Positions 26,003 through 35,962 are shown, counted from the stretch's first letter. The stretch: DNA of 64,000 nt from Methylobacterium sp. (GCF_019745455.1 NZ_JAIETD010000028.1:175192-239191), one strand, 5' to 3'. The notes: generated by a model from the sequence alone, not told the origin. Program-made: numbers and translations.

Positions 26003-27991
26003 ATGACCGAGCCGACACGCACCCGCTCTCAGGACGCCGAGGACCGCGAGGATATCGGCACGAATACGAGCGTCAACGCCACCTTCGGCGACGTCGTCGC
26101 GGCCCGCTTCGACCGGCGCGACCTTCTGCGCGGTCTCCTCGGCGTCGGCGCCATCGCGGCGGTGGTGACACCCCGCGCCCTGGCGGCGGGCAGCGCCCGG
26201 GCGGCGGATGGCGCGGCCGCCTCGCCGTTCCCGTTCAAGGAGATTGCGGCGGGCTCCGACGAGCGGCACCACGTGGCCGAGGGTCACGATGCCGACGTGC
26301 TGATCCGCTGGGGCGACCCGGTGCTGCACGGCGCGCCGGCCTTCGACCCGCGCAACCAGTCGGCGGCCGCCCAAGGCCAGCAATTCGGCTACAACAACGA
26401 TTTCGTCGGCTACTTCCCGATGCCCGGCGCCGCCGACCCGGCCGCCCACGGCCTCCTCGTCGTCAACCACGAATACACCAACGAGGAACTGATGTTCCCC
26501 GGGCTCGGCCGGCAGGACCTCAAGAGCGTCGCCTTCGCGGGCATGAATGCCGAGCTCGTCGGGATCGAGATGGCCGCCCATGGCGGCTCGGTCATCGAGG
26601 TCAGGAAAACGGGCGGGAAGTGGGCCGTGGTGCCGAACTCCCCTTACGCCCGTCGCATCACCGCGACGACGCCGATGACCCTCACCGGCCCCGCCGCCGG
26701 CTCGGAGCGCATGAAGACCAAGGCCGATCCCGAGGGCCGCAGGGTTCTCGGCATGATCAACAATTGCGCGGGCGGCACGACGCCTTGGGGCACCTGGCTC
26801 ACCTGCGAGGAGAACATCAACTACTACTTCTCCGGCAAGCTCGCCGAGGACGCGCCCGAGGCGAAGAACCACAAGCGCCTCGGCATCCCGGGCAACGCCT
26901 ATGCCTGGGGCCGCTTCGACCCGCGCTTCGACGTGGGAACCGAGCCGAACGAGGCCAACAGGTTCGACTGGGTGGTGGAGATCGACCCCTTCGACCCGGC
27001 CAGCGTACCCAAGAAGCGCACCGCCATGGGCCGGTTCAAGCACGAGGGGGCTGCCGGCATCGTCTCGAAGGGCGGCCGCTACGTCGTCTACCAGGGGGAC
27101 GATCAGCGCTTCGACTACGTCTACAAGTTCGTCACCGAGGACGCGGTCGCCGCCGACGCATCGGCCAACCGCGACATCCTCGACCGCGGCACGCTCCATG
27201 TCGCCCGCTTCGACAAGGACGGACGCGGGACCTGGCTGCCCCTGATATTCGGGCAGGGCCCGCTGGTTCCGGAGAACGGCTTTGCGAGCCAGGCCGACGT
27301 GCTGATCCAGACCCGCCTCGCCGCAGATGCGGTCGGCGCCACCAAGATGGACCGGCCCGAGGACGTCGAGGCCAATCCAAAGACCGGCAAGGTCTACGTC
27401 ATGCTCACCAACAATGCCTCGCGAAAGCCGGAGCAGGCCGACGCCGCCAACCCGCGCGGCGACAACCGCTTCGGCCACATCGTCGAGCTGACGCCGGACG
27501 ATGGCGACCACGCGGCCCGCGGATTCGCCTGGGAGATCCTGGTCCGCTGCGGCGACCCGTCGATCGCCGCCGTCGGCGCGACCTTCTCGTCGGCCACAAC
27601 GAAGGACGGCTGGTTCGGCATGCCGGACAATTGCGCGGTCGATGCGCAAGGGCGCCTCTGGGTCGCCACCGACGGCAACTCCGCCTCGCGCACCGGGCGC
27701 AACGACGGCATCTGGGGACTCGAAACCGAAGGGGCGGGCCGCGGCACCGCCAAGCACTTCTTCCGGGTGCCGAACGGGGCCGAGATGTGCGGCCCGTATT
27801 TCACGCCGGACGATGCCACCTTCTTCGTCGCCGTGCAGCATCCGGGCGAGGCCGACGAGGACGACCCGAACGCCAAGCCCGCCACCTTCGAGGCGCCCTC
27901 GACCCGCTGGCCGGATTTCGATCCGTCGATGCCGCCGCGCCCGGCCGTCATCGCCATCACTCGGCGCGGGGGTGGGCGCGTCGGGAGCTGA
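26003..27991 (+). CDS. phoX: PhoX-family (DUF839) phosphatase, Tat-exported
   Basis: A 662-residue protein of the PhoX family, calcium/iron-dependent alkaline phosphatases of the periplasm. The N-terminus has a twin-arginine motif (FDRRDLLRGLLG, residues ~36-47) followed by a hydrophobic stretch and an Ala-rich cleavage region. Family segments include GYFPMPG...LLVVNHEYTNEELMFPG, NNCAGGTTPWGTWLTCEENINYYF and KFGRMDRPEDVE-like KMDRPEDVEANPKTGKVYVMLTNN. Length matches the family. A Pho-box-like sequence lies just upstream, consistent with phosphate-starvation control. Substrate range is not deducible. Confidence 0.88.
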   Translation: MTEPTRTRSQDAEDREDIGTNTSVNATFGDVVAARFDRRDLLRGLLGVGAIAAVVTPRALAAGSARAADGAAASPFPFKEIAAGSDERHHVAEGHDADVLIRWGDPVLHGAPAFDPRNQSAAAQGQQFGYNNDFVGYFPMPGAADPAAHGLLVVNHEYTNEELMFPGLGRQDLKSVAFAGMNAELVGIEMAAHGGSVIEVRKTGGKWAVVPNSPYARRITATTPMTLTGPAAGSERMKTKADPEGRRVLGMINNCAGGTTPWGTWLTCEENINYYFSGKLAEDAPEAKNHKRLGIPGNAYAWGRFDPRFDVGTEPNEANRFDWVVEIDPFDPASVPKKRTAMGRFKHEGAAGIVSKGGRYVVYQGDDQRFDYVYKFVTEDAVAADASANRDILDRGTLHVARFDKDGRGTWLPLIFGQGPLVPENGFASQADVLIQTRLAADAVGATKMDRPEDVEANPKTGKVYVMLTNNASRKPEQADAANPRGDNRFGHIVELTPDDGDHAARGFAWEILVRCGDPSIAAVGATFSSATTKDGWFGMPDNCAVDAQGRLWVATDGNSASRTGRNDGIWGLETEGAGRGTAKHFFRVPNGAEMCGPYFTPDDATFFVAVQHPGEADEDDPNAKPATFEAPSTRWPDFDPSMPPRPAVIAITRRGGGRVGS

Positions 27992-28105
27992 AGAGGCCGG
28001 CGGGACAGCGTTAACGGAATCAGTGCAAGCTGAGCTACATGTGAGACGGCGTCATGCGTGAGCGCGCCTCTTTATGTTTCCGTTTCGTTCCGGTATGATC
28101 GCACC

Positions 28106-30199
28106 ATGACTCAACGTGAGACGCCTCGCCAGGCTGCACAGGCCGAAGGCTCCGGCCGGCCGATCGACCTGTTCGCCCCCGCCTCCCCGACGACCGCCCG
28201 CGCAGCCAAATCGCCCCTCGCGGCGCGCACCCCCCTGCCGAAGCTTCCCGTGGACGCGGCCGAGGCCGGCTACGACGCCTCCGCGATCGAGGTGCTGGAG
28301 GGTCTGGAGCCGGTGCGGCGCCGGCCCGGCATGTATATCGGCGGCACCGACGAGCGGGCTTTGCACCACCTCTTCGCCGAGGTCGTCGACAACGCCATGG
28401 ACGAGGCGGTGGCGGGCCATGCGAGCTTCATCGAGGTGGAGCTCGAGGAGACCGGCCACCTCGTCGTCACCGATAACGGCCGCGGCATTCCCGTCGACCC
28501 GCACCCGAAATTCCCGGGCAAGTCGGCGCTCGAAGTCATCATGACCACGCTGCATGCGGGCGGAAAGTTCGATTCGAAGGTCTACGAGACCTCCGGCGGC
28601 CTGCACGGCGTCGGCATCTCGGTGGTCAACGCCCTCTCGGACCTGCTCGAGGTCGAGGTCGCGCGCTCGCAGACCCTGTACCGCCAGACCTTCTCGCGCG
28701 GCCACGCGCAGGGCGGCCTCGAGACCGTCGGGCGGGTGCAGAACCGGCGCGGCACCCGCGTGCGCTTCCACCCCGACGCGCAGATCTTCGGCGCGCTGAA
28801 ATTCGATCCGCGCCGCCTGTTCAAGATGGCGCGCTCCAAGGCCTACCTGTTCGGCGGAGTCGAGATTCGCTGGCGCTGCGCGCCGTCCCTGATCGAGGGG
28901 ATGGACGACGTCCCGGCCGAGACCGTGCACCGCTTCCCCGGAGGCCTGCGCGACTATCTCGCCCGCGACATCGACGGCAAGGAGCTCGTCACCGACAGCA
29001 TTTTCTCGGGAAAGATCGCCAAACAGGGAGGTCACGGCTCCCTCGAATGGGCGGTGGCCTGGATGGTGACGGAGGACGGCGTCTCCGCCTCCTACTGCAA
29101 CACGATTCCGACGGCCGAGGGCGGCACACACGAGAGCGGCCTGCGCGTCGCGCTGCTGCGGGCTTTGCGCGAGCATGCCGAGCGCGTGAACCAGGCGAAA
29201 CGCATGGCCAACGTCACCACGGACGACGTGATGGCGACCTGCGCCTCGATGCTCTCGGTCTTCATCCGCGAGCCCGAGTTCCAGGGACAGACCAAGGACA
29301 AGCTCGCCACCGTCGAGGCCTCGCGCATCGTCGAGACCGCGATCCGGGATGCCTTCGACCATTGGCTCGCCGCCTCCCCGGCCCAGGCCAACAAGCTCCT
29401 CGACTGGGTGATCGACCGGGCCGAGGAGCGCCTGCGCCGGCGCCAGGAGAAGGAGGTCGCGAGGAAATCGGCCACCCGCAAGCTCCGGCTGCCGGGCAAG
29501 CTCGCCGATTGCTCGAAGGCCGGCATGGCGGGCTCGGAGATCTTCATCGTCGAGGGCGATTCCGCCGGCGGCTCGGCCAAGCAGGCCCGCGACCGCGCGA
29601 GCCAGGCGATCCTGCCCCTGCGCGGCAAGATCCTCAACGTGGCGAGCGCGAGCCGTGACAAGATGGGCGCCAACCAGCTCATCTCGGACCTGACCCAGGC
29701 CCTCGGCTGCGGCACCGGCAACGCCTTCAAGATAGAGGAGCTCCGCTACGAGAAGGTCATCATCATGACCGACGCGGACGTGGACGGCGCCCATATCGCG
29801 TCGCTACTGATCACCTTCTTCTACCGGCAGATGCCCAAGCTCATCGACCGCGGCCACCTCTACCTCGCGATCCCGCCGCTCTACCGGCTGACCCAAGGGG
29901 CGAAGACCGCCTATGCCCGCGACGACGCCGACAAGGCGCGGGTGATCAAGACCGTCTTCAAGGGCGGCAAGGTCGAGATCGGCCGCTTCAAGGGCCTCGG
30001 CGAGATGATGCCGGCGCAGCTCAAGGAGACGACGATGGACCCGAGGAAGCGCACGCTCCTGCGCGTCGCGGTCCTCGACGATGCCCGCGAATCCACCGGC
30101 GACACGGTGGAGCGCCTGATGGGCAACAAGCCCGAAGCCCGCTTCGCCTTCATCTCCGAACGTGCCGCCTTCGCGGACGGGGCGGAGCTCGACATCTGA
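28106..30199 (+). CDS. parE: DNA topoisomerase IV subunit B
   Basis: A 697-residue type IIA topoisomerase ATPase subunit. GHKL ATP-binding motifs are intact: EVVDNAMDEAVAGHA, VTDNGRGIPVDPH and GLHGVGISVVNAL. The Toprim domain shows IVEGDSAGGSAKQARDR and TDADVDGAHI. It lacks the ~170-residue insertion of proteobacterial GyrB, and the segment before motif 1 (residues 1-50) is a Pro/Ala-rich tail common in alphaproteobacterial ParE. ATG 28106 (MTQRETPRQ) was chosen; a start at 28058 adds 16 residues. Its partner parC is not in the window. Confidence 0.93.
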   Translation: MTQRETPRQAAQAEGSGRPIDLFAPASPTTARAAKSPLAARTPLPKLPVDAAEAGYDASAIEVLEGLEPVRRRPGMYIGGTDERALHHLFAEVVDNAMDEAVAGHASFIEVELEETGHLVVTDNGRGIPVDPHPKFPGKSALEVIMTTLHAGGKFDSKVYETSGGLHGVGISVVNALSDLLEVEVARSQTLYRQTFSRGHAQGGLETVGRVQNRRGTRVRFHPDAQIFGALKFDPRRLFKMARSKAYLFGGVEIRWRCAPSLIEGMDDVPAETVHRFPGGLRDYLARDIDGKELVTDSIFSGKIAKQGGHGSLEWAVAWMVTEDGVSASYCNTIPTAEGGTHESGLRVALLRALREHAERVNQAKRMANVTTDDVMATCASMLSVFIREPEFQGQTKDKLATVEASRIVETAIRDAFDHWLAASPAQANKLLDWVIDRAEERLRRRQEKEVARKSATRKLRLPGKLADCSKAGMAGSEIFIVEGDSAGGSAKQARDRASQAILPLRGKILNVASASRDKMGANQLISDLTQALGCGTGNAFKIEELRYEKVIIMTDADVDGAHIASLLITFFYRQMPKLIDRGHLYLAIPPLYRLTQGAKTAYARDDADKARVIKTVFKGGKVEIGRFKGLGEMMPAQLKETTMDPRKRTLLRVAVLDDARESTGDTVERLMGNKPEARFAFISERAAFADGAELDI

Positions 30200-30497
30200 G
30201 AGGCGCGCTCGTTCCTCTCCCCAGCGGGGCTCGGGCCTAACGAGATCCCCGCATCGATGCGCGCGGCGGACAGGCTCGGCGCGAGCGGGATGAGGCGGCA
30301 CCATCATAGCCAGTCGGGTGAGAGGGCTCATTGCCCTTTCCGGAACGGTCGCGGTTACCTGTCTCGCCCCATGACCCCGCGCAGACGGGTCAGGCCTCGC
30401 GCACCACAGAGAACATGAAAAAGCCCGGCCTCATGGAGGCCGGGCTTCTCGTCGTCATGGGCCGCCCGCGCCTGGCGGGCGGCGTCGACTGGTCGGC
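30200..30497. other. Intergenic region between parE and the porin gene
   Basis: About 300 bases between convergent genes. Apart from the terminator hairpin at 30416-30447 described separately, I see no gene or other structure in it. Confidence 0.5.
30416..30447 (-). terminator. Rho-independent terminator of the porin gene
   Basis: Perfect 12-base arms (AAGCCCGGCCTC and its complement) around the three-base loop ATG, read on the minus strand, followed by five T residues. It lies about 50 bases beyond the stop codon of the outer-membrane protein gene, the ideal position. Confidence 0.88.
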
Positions 30498-31364
30498 TTA
30501 GTAGGAGCCGAACTTGTAGTTCAGGCCGGCGCGGATGACGGCGAACTCGCTGCCCGAGTTGCGGTTGGTGAAGCCGGGCTGGCGGTAGAGGACGCTGTTG
30601 GAATCGATGGCGTAGACGCCCGCGTTCCGGTTGTTGTTCTCGAGGTTGACGTACAGGCCTTCGACCTTGAGCGTCACGGCCGAGGACTTGAAGAAGTTCA
30701 GGAACGAGTCGGTGGGCAGGGCGTACTCGATACCACCGCCGGCCGCGTAGCCGGTGCGGAAGCTGTCGTTGCCGCGGAAGCCGCCGAAGGAGCGCTCCTC
30801 GCTGCCGGCGCCGTAGGCGAAGCCGCCGGTGCCGTAGAACAGGACCTTGTCGAAGGCGTAGCCGATGCGGCCGCGCACGGTGCCGAAGTAGTCGAGGCTG
30901 GCGGTGCCGCGCGGATCGACGAACTGGACGCCATTGTTCGGGGTGAAGCCGGGGGTGAGGACGAAGGCGGTCCGGTTACGGCCGAAATCGACGTACTGGG
31001 CGTCGGCCTCGATGCCGACGACGAGGCCCGAGCCCGGCGTGAACTGGTAGTTGTAGCCGATCTGACCGCCGCCGACGAAGCCCTCGCTCGAGGAGTCGGA
31101 GAAGGCGACCTGCGAGGGACCGCCGGCGCCGGGCACGCCGTTGGGGCCGCGCACGAGGTTCGGGAACACGTTGTTGTAGACGTTGGTGCCGCGGTCACCG
31201 GCGTCGAAGCCGTAGCCGGCGTTGATACCGAAGTAGAAGCCCGTCCAGGTGAAGACCGGGACCGGAACGAAGACCGGCGGCGCGGCGCGCCGCGGAAGGT
31301 CGGCAGCCGAAGCGGTGGCGGTCAGGCCAGCCAGCACGGTGGAAGCGAGAAGCAGTTTTTTCAT
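30498..31364 (-). CDS. Omp25-type outer-membrane beta-barrel protein
   Basis: A 288-residue protein with a signal peptide (MKKLLLASTVLAGLTATASAAD) and the features of alphaproteobacterial Omp25/Omp31 proteins: PVFTWTGFYFGINAGYGF at the mature start, alternating aromatic strands (YFGTVRGRIGYAF, LFYGTGGFAYG) and a final barrel strand ending NYKFGSY. It is followed by a strong terminator and stands alone. Such proteins are abundant in the outer membrane and may be surface antigens or porin-like; no specific transport role can be assigned. Confidence 0.88.
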   Translation of the reverse strand: MKKLLLASTVLAGLTATASAADLPRRAAPPVFVPVPVFTWTGFYFGINAGYGFDAGDRGTNVYNNVFPNLVRGPNGVPGAGGPSQVAFSDSSSEGFVGGGQIGYNYQFTPGSGLVVGIEADAQYVDFGRNRTAFVLTPGFTPNNGVQFVDPRGTASLDYFGTVRGRIGYAFDKVLFYGTGGFAYGAGSEERSFGGFRGNDSFRTGYAAGGGIEYALPTDSFLNFFKSSAVTLKVEGLYVNLENNNRNAGVYAIDSNSVLYRQPGFTNRNSGSEFAVIRAGLNYKFGSY

Positions 31365-32056
31365 GGGGATTCACTGGTCCTGGAGTTGGCGAAAGCCGCC
31401 GCGCTTGTAGGTCCTGGCAGCCGCGAGGTCTGTCGCTTTCCTGCAACAAGGCGATCATATACGGGCGAATCCGTCAATGAAGGGTAAAGGTTAGCCGGAA
31501 GTCATGAGGCAGGTTGCCCGGCTGTGCCATTGCGCACATCGATTAGAGGGTCTCGTTCAGGCGATAGATATAGAATTGACCAAGGTGAATTCTTGCCGTT
31601 GGTTGCAGTGGAGGCAGGATATTGCAGCAGCCACTCCACTGGGACCGATAAACGCAAGTTTGCTTCGGGTGCGCTCGTGAATGCGGCGTCACATGAAGGT
31701 CGCGGCAGCCTCTCGGTTTTCAGACTGCATCGGTCCCCGGCTGAGTGTCCAGGCTTCGTGAGACCGGCCACTTTCCGCAATCGAGACGACGATCTCGGAC
31801 GGCGCGAGTTCGAGGCCTGAGATCCCGACCTTCCGAGAGTCTTCCGCTCTCTGATGCGCCGACTATCCAGACCTGAGGGAGCAGCGCCGATTGACACGCT
31901 GCGACAAGGCTCTAAGTGTCCGCGTGAAACGTCTGCGCGGCGCCTGGCGGGTCCTCATTCATCCGGTAAGGGCCAATGGTCAAGCCGCCACATCCGACGT
32001 CGCCCTCCGCGCCGGTTCCTCGCCCATTCCCGCGCGCAACGGTTTTTTAGAACGAT
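31365..32056. other. Long intergenic region upstream of the porin and rhlE genes
   Basis: About 690 bases between divergent genes. It has to hold two promoters: one for the porin on the minus side and one for the helicase on the plus side, whose start follows the less GC-rich GGTTTTTTAGAACGATATG. A TTGACG at about 31474 (minus strand) is a possible -35 for the porin but no properly spaced -10 is evident. Frames of 98 and 131 codons here have irregular codon use and no recognisable product, so I do not call genes. Confidence 0.5.
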
Positions 32057-33601
32057 ATGTCTTTTGCCGACCTCGGACTGAGCGACAAGGTCCTCCAGGC
32101 CGTCACCTCGGCCGGCTATACCGAGCCGACGCCGATCCAGGCTCAGGCCATCCCGCACGTGCTCGCCCGGCGCGACGTCCTGGGCATCGCCCAGACGGGC
32201 ACCGGCAAGACCGCGGCCTTCACGCTGCCGATGCTGACGATGCTTGAGAACGGGCGCGCCAGGGCCCGGATGCCGCGCACGCTTATCCTCGAACCGACCC
32301 GGGAACTCGCAGCGCAGGTCGTCGAGAATTTCGAGCGCTACGGCACCAACCATAAGCTCAACGTGGCACTGATCATCGGCGGCGTCTCCTTTGGCGACCA
32401 GGACGCCAAGCTGATGCGCGGCACCGACGTGCTGATCGCGACCCCTGGCCGTCTCCTCGATCATTTCGAGCGCGGCAAGCTGCTGCTCACCGGGGTCGAG
32501 CTCCTCGTCATCGATGAGGCGGACCGGATGCTCGACATGGGCTTCATCCCCGATATCGAGCGCATCGTGAAGATGGTGCCCTTCACCCGCCAGACCCTGT
32601 TCTTCTCCGCGACGATGCCACCGGAGATCGAGCGGCTCGCCGACATGTTCCTGCACAACCCGCAGCGGATCGAGGTGGCGCGGCCTGCCTCCACCGCATC
32701 GACGATCGTGCAGAAGCTTGTCGCCGTGGGCCCGGAAGGCCACGAGAAGCGCGAGGTGCTGCGCCGCCTGATCCGCGGCGAGGCCGATCTCAATAACGGG
32801 ATCATCTTCTGCAACCGCAAGCGCGACGTCGCGCTGCTCCAGAAATCGCTGGCCAGCCACGGCTTCAACGTCGCGGCCCTGCACGGCGACATGGACCAGC
32901 GCGCCCGCACCGTTGCCCTGGACGGCTTCCGCTCTGGCGAAGTGCCGCTCCTCGTGGCGAGCGATGTCGCCGCACGCGGCCTCGACATCCCGGCCGTGAG
33001 TCACGTCTTCAATTTCGATGTGCCGCACCATCCCGAAGACTACGTCCACCGCATCGGGCGCACCGGGCGCGCCGGCCGGGCGGGCCACGCCTTCACCCTT
33101 GCGAGCCGGGCGGACGAGCGCTCGCTCCACGCGATCGAGGCGCTGATCGGCCAGCCCATCCCCTGGGCCGAGGGCGATCTCGCGAGCCTGCCCGAAAGCG
33201 CCGGCGAGGCCGAGCCACGCACCCGCCATCGCGGCAAGTCCGGCGAGGGTGCCAGGCGGGGACGCGGCAGTGGCGAGGCAGCCCGGTCGGAACCCCGCGC
33301 GCGCAGAACGCCACGAGCCGCACCTGCGGCAGGCGTCGAGGCAGCCGAGGCGATCGTCGCTGCAAGTCAGCCGAAGCCGGCCGCAGCCAAGCCGGCCGCA
33401 GCCAAGCCGGCCGCTCCAAAACCGCCGCCTCACCCTCGCGGCGAGCGGAGCCGGGACGAGAGACCGCAGGATGATCGCCGGCCGTCGCCGGTGCGTCGCC
33501 GCAACGAGGACGAGGACGGCGAGACGCCTCTCGGCCTCGGCGCCCATGTCCCGGCGTTCCTGCTGCGGCCGGCGGTGATCAAGCCTCGCAAGGACGATTG
33601 A
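32057..33601 (+). CDS. rhlE: DEAD-box RNA helicase (RhlE-like)
   Basis: A 514-residue ATP-dependent RNA helicase. The Q motif (TPIQAQAIP), Walker A (AQTGTGKTAAF), Ia/Ib segments (PTRELAAQV, TPGRLLDH), DEAD box (VIDEADRML), SAT (FFSATMP) and HRIGRTGRAGR are all present. Beyond residue ~380 is a basic, low-complexity tail with repeated AAAKPA units (PKPAAAKPAAAKPAAPKP), probably an RNA-binding extension. Family roles are ribosome assembly and RNA decay, often cold-induced. The start lies a few bases after a T run. Confidence 0.9.
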   Translation: MSFADLGLSDKVLQAVTSAGYTEPTPIQAQAIPHVLARRDVLGIAQTGTGKTAAFTLPMLTMLENGRARARMPRTLILEPTRELAAQVVENFERYGTNHKLNVALIIGGVSFGDQDAKLMRGTDVLIATPGRLLDHFERGKLLLTGVELLVIDEADRMLDMGFIPDIERIVKMVPFTRQTLFFSATMPPEIERLADMFLHNPQRIEVARPASTASTIVQKLVAVGPEGHEKREVLRRLIRGEADLNNGIIFCNRKRDVALLQKSLASHGFNVAALHGDMDQRARTVALDGFRSGEVPLLVASDVAARGLDIPAVSHVFNFDVPHHPEDYVHRIGRTGRAGRAGHAFTLASRADERSLHAIEALIGQPIPWAEGDLASLPESAGEAEPRTRHRGKSGEGARRGRGSGEAARSEPRARRTPRAAPAAGVEAAEAIVAASQPKPAAAKPAAAKPAAPKPPPHPRGERSRDERPQDDRRPSPVRRRNEDEDGETPLGLGAHVPAFLLRPAVIKPRKDD

Positions 33602-33752
33602 GGATCCTCTCCGTCACGAGGCGGTCGGGGCACGAGGCGGTTGGGAATGGCGGGACCTTAACCCGTTCTCCATCCTATGGCCGCATCATCCGGCCGACCA
33701 GAAGCCAGGCTCACCTCCGAGCCGGCCTCCGGCCAAGCGGATGATCGGACGG

Positions 33753-34823
33753 ATGAGCAGCGTCACCCACGGAGACCGGGAACGGACCTTCGCCCTGGCC
33801 GAGCGGGCGAACGAGCTGATGCGCGATTACGGCTCATCGGCAACGCCGCGGGCCTACTCGGTCTGGTACACCTACGTCTCCGGCGCCCAGCCCCTGATGA
33901 ACGACGCGGTCAAGCGGCTGACGGCGCAGCAGGGCAACCTCACCGACACCGACATCGACACCCTCTACGAGACCTATCTCGACAGCCGCCGCCTCTCCAC
34001 GGAGGCCGAGCGGATGAGCACCAACGTGCTCGCCGAGATCGAAGGCATCATGGAGGTGCTCGACCTCTCCCTCGGCTCGACGGCGCAGTACGGCGAGTCG
34101 CTCAAAGCGCTGTCGATCGACCTCGACGGCACCGGGCTCAACCGCACCCGCGTGCGCGAGATCGTGGCGGCCCTGGTCACGACCACCCGGGAAGTCTCGG
34201 CCAATAACCGCACCCTCGAAGCCCGCATGCGCGAGAGCCGCAGCGAGATCGAGACGCTGCGCGAGACCCTGGAGGCGACGCGCCTCGAGAGCCTCACCGA
34301 TTCGCTCACGGGCCTCGCCAACCGCAAGCATTTCGAGGAATCCTTGCGCAAGCTCGTGGACGGGGCCGCCCTGCAGAAGAGCCCGGCGAGCCTCGTCGTC
34401 ATCGATGTCGACTTCTTCAAGCGCTTCAACGACCTCTACGGCCATCTTACGGGCGATCAGGTGCTGCGCCTCGTCGCCATCGTCATGCGCGAGCACGTCA
34501 AGGGCCGGGCGACGCTCGCCCGCTTCGGCGGCGAGGAATTTGGCATTCTTCTGCCCGAGACCGACCGTGCGGCGGCCGTCGAGATCGCCGAGAAGGTCCG
34601 CACCAGCGTCATGGGACGCGAACTCGTCAAGCGCTCGACCGGCGAGTCGCTCGGCAAGGTGACGATCTCCCTCGGCGTCGCCACCGCGCGAAAGGGCGAG
34701 ACTCCGGTCTCCCTCCTCGAACGCGCGGACCTGTGCATGTTCATGGCCAAGCGCGACGGCCGCAACCGCACGGTGGACGACACCACCGCGCCGGAGGGAA
34801 TGGACCTGCCGCACGTGGCGTGA
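33753..34823 (+). CDS. GGDEF-domain diguanylate cyclase
   Basis: A 356-residue protein that probably makes cyclic di-GMP from two GTP. An all-helical N-terminal half (~1-180) ends in a coiled-coil-like linker (ARMRESRSEIETLRETLEATRLESL), followed by the GGDEF domain with LTDSLTGLANRKHF and an intact active site GGEEF at about residue 259. The allosteric RxxD inhibition site expected just before it is absent (the residues are KGRA), so product inhibition of the usual kind is unlikely. No transmembrane segment, so it is cytoplasmic; the helical half may be a dimerisation or sensor domain. ATG 33741 is an alternative start. Confidence 0.88.
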   Translation: MSSVTHGDRERTFALAERANELMRDYGSSATPRAYSVWYTYVSGAQPLMNDAVKRLTAQQGNLTDTDIDTLYETYLDSRRLSTEAERMSTNVLAEIEGIMEVLDLSLGSTAQYGESLKALSIDLDGTGLNRTRVREIVAALVTTTREVSANNRTLEARMRESRSEIETLRETLEATRLESLTDSLTGLANRKHFEESLRKLVDGAALQKSPASLVVIDVDFFKRFNDLYGHLTGDQVLRLVAIVMREHVKGRATLARFGGEEFGILLPETDRAAAVEIAEKVRTSVMGRELVKRSTGESLGKVTISLGVATARKGETPVSLLERADLCMFMAKRDGRNRTVDDTTAPEGMDLPHVA

Positions 34824-34840
34824 GGCAGGCTCGCCGAGAC

Positions 34841-35218
34841 CTACGCCGAGGCGTGAAGGGCTTCGGGATTGACGGGCGTGATCGCCACCGATTCCCCACA
34901 CCCGCAGGCCGAGGTCTGGTTCGGGTTGTTGAACACGAACTGCGACGACAGCTTGGTGGTCTGAAAGTCCATCTGCGTGCCGAGCAGGAACAGCACCGCC
35001 TTCGGGTCGACGAAGACCCTGACGCCGTTCTCCTCGACCGTGTCCTCGCCGGGCTTGGCGCCCTCGGCATATTCCATCGTGTAGGACATGCCGGCGCAAC
35101 CACCGTTCTTCACGCCGACGCGCAAACCGGCGATCGGCCGGTCGGCGTCGGCCATGATCGCCTTGATCCGATCGGCGGCCGCGTCGGTGAGCGACAGGAC
35201 CTTGAACTTCGAAGCCAT
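34841..35218 (-). CDS. sufA: Iron-sulfur cluster assembly accessory protein (A-type carrier)
   Basis: A 125-residue A-type Fe-S carrier (IscA/SufA/ErpA family). The three conserved cysteines are present: one in NGGCAGMSY (about residue 41) and two in SACGCGES (about 105-107). It receives clusters from the SufBCD scaffold and passes them to target enzymes. It is the last SUF gene on this strand, separated from sufT by the reversed Uma2 pseudogene, so it may have its own promoter. Confidence 0.92.
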   Translation of the reverse strand: MASKFKVLSLTDAAADRIKAIMADADRPIAGLRVGVKNGGCAGMSYTMEYAEGAKPGEDTVEENGVRVFVDPKAVLFLLGTQMDFQTTKLSSQFVFNNPNQTSACGCGESVAITPVNPEALHASA

Positions 35219-35354
35219 GGGTTCTCTCCGGCAACCGGGTTCAAGGCCCGGGCGGTTGAGGATGATCGTACTGCGTTAAGATAAGGATGCCGGAGCCGCA
35301 GGTCCACAGCGGCCCGGTCGTGCTATGTTCCGTTCACCGCCGAAGGAGGATGCC

Positions 35355-35952
35355 GTGGGCGAGCCGGCCGTCCGCAGGATGAGCGTGGAGGAGTTCTTCG
35401 AATGGCAGCTCAGCCAGGACGGGCTCTACGAACTCGTCGATGGTGTGCCGGTGCCGCACGTCAAGATGATGACCGGCGCCATCGTACAGCACGACCGCGC
35501 AACGGTGAACATCATTGCCTCCCTTCACGCTCAGCTCCGCGGAACGGGCTGCCGACCGACAACGGACGACGTGGCCCTGCGCACCAGCATCACGACGATC
35601 CGACGGCCGGACATCACCGTGGAATGCGGGGACCTCGTCCGCGACACCTACGAGAACCGCGCGCCGCGCCTGGTGGTGGAGGTGCTTTCTCCCTCGACCA
35701 GCAGGCATCGACCGCTTCCGCAAGCTCGACGAGTACCGGCGCCACCCAGCCCTGCGCTACATCCTGCTCGTCGAGACGCGCTTTCCCGGCACGGTGCTCT
35801 ACCGACGTGAGGAGGGCAGCGAGGAATGGGAGGCACTGGTCTTCGAGGCGATGACGGACCGGATCGACCTGCCCGCCATCGGCGCCTCCCTCGCCCTCGC
35901 CGACATCTACGAGGACATGGTGTTCGAGCCCGGCCGCGCTCCGCCGCGCTAG
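35355..35952 (+). pseudogene. Uma2-family endonuclease gene, frameshifted
   Basis: The first half (GTG 35355, after a perfect AAGGAGG at 35343-35349) encodes a Uma2-type restriction-like nuclease: EFFEWQLSQDGLYELVDGVPV, the RRPDITVECGD motif and VVEVLSPST. Directly after, at about 35700-35703, one extra base shifts the frame. The continuation, GIDRFRKLDEYRRHPALRYI, lies in the +1 frame and runs normally to a stop at 35952. Either a recent mutation or a sequencing error. The gene is on the plus strand inside the otherwise minus-strand SUF region, between sufT and sufA, which suggests a later insertion. Confidence 0.8.
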
Positions 35953-35962
35953 TCCTGTCGCC

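Noticed and set aside
25502..27841. 779-codon minus-strand frame
   Set aside because: Antisense of phoX and part of uppS, with the same low-complexity look as the other antisense frames.
31502..31897. 131-codon minus-strand frame and 98-codon plus-strand frame between porin and rhlE
   Set aside because: Irregular codon use, no ribosome binding site, no recognisable product.
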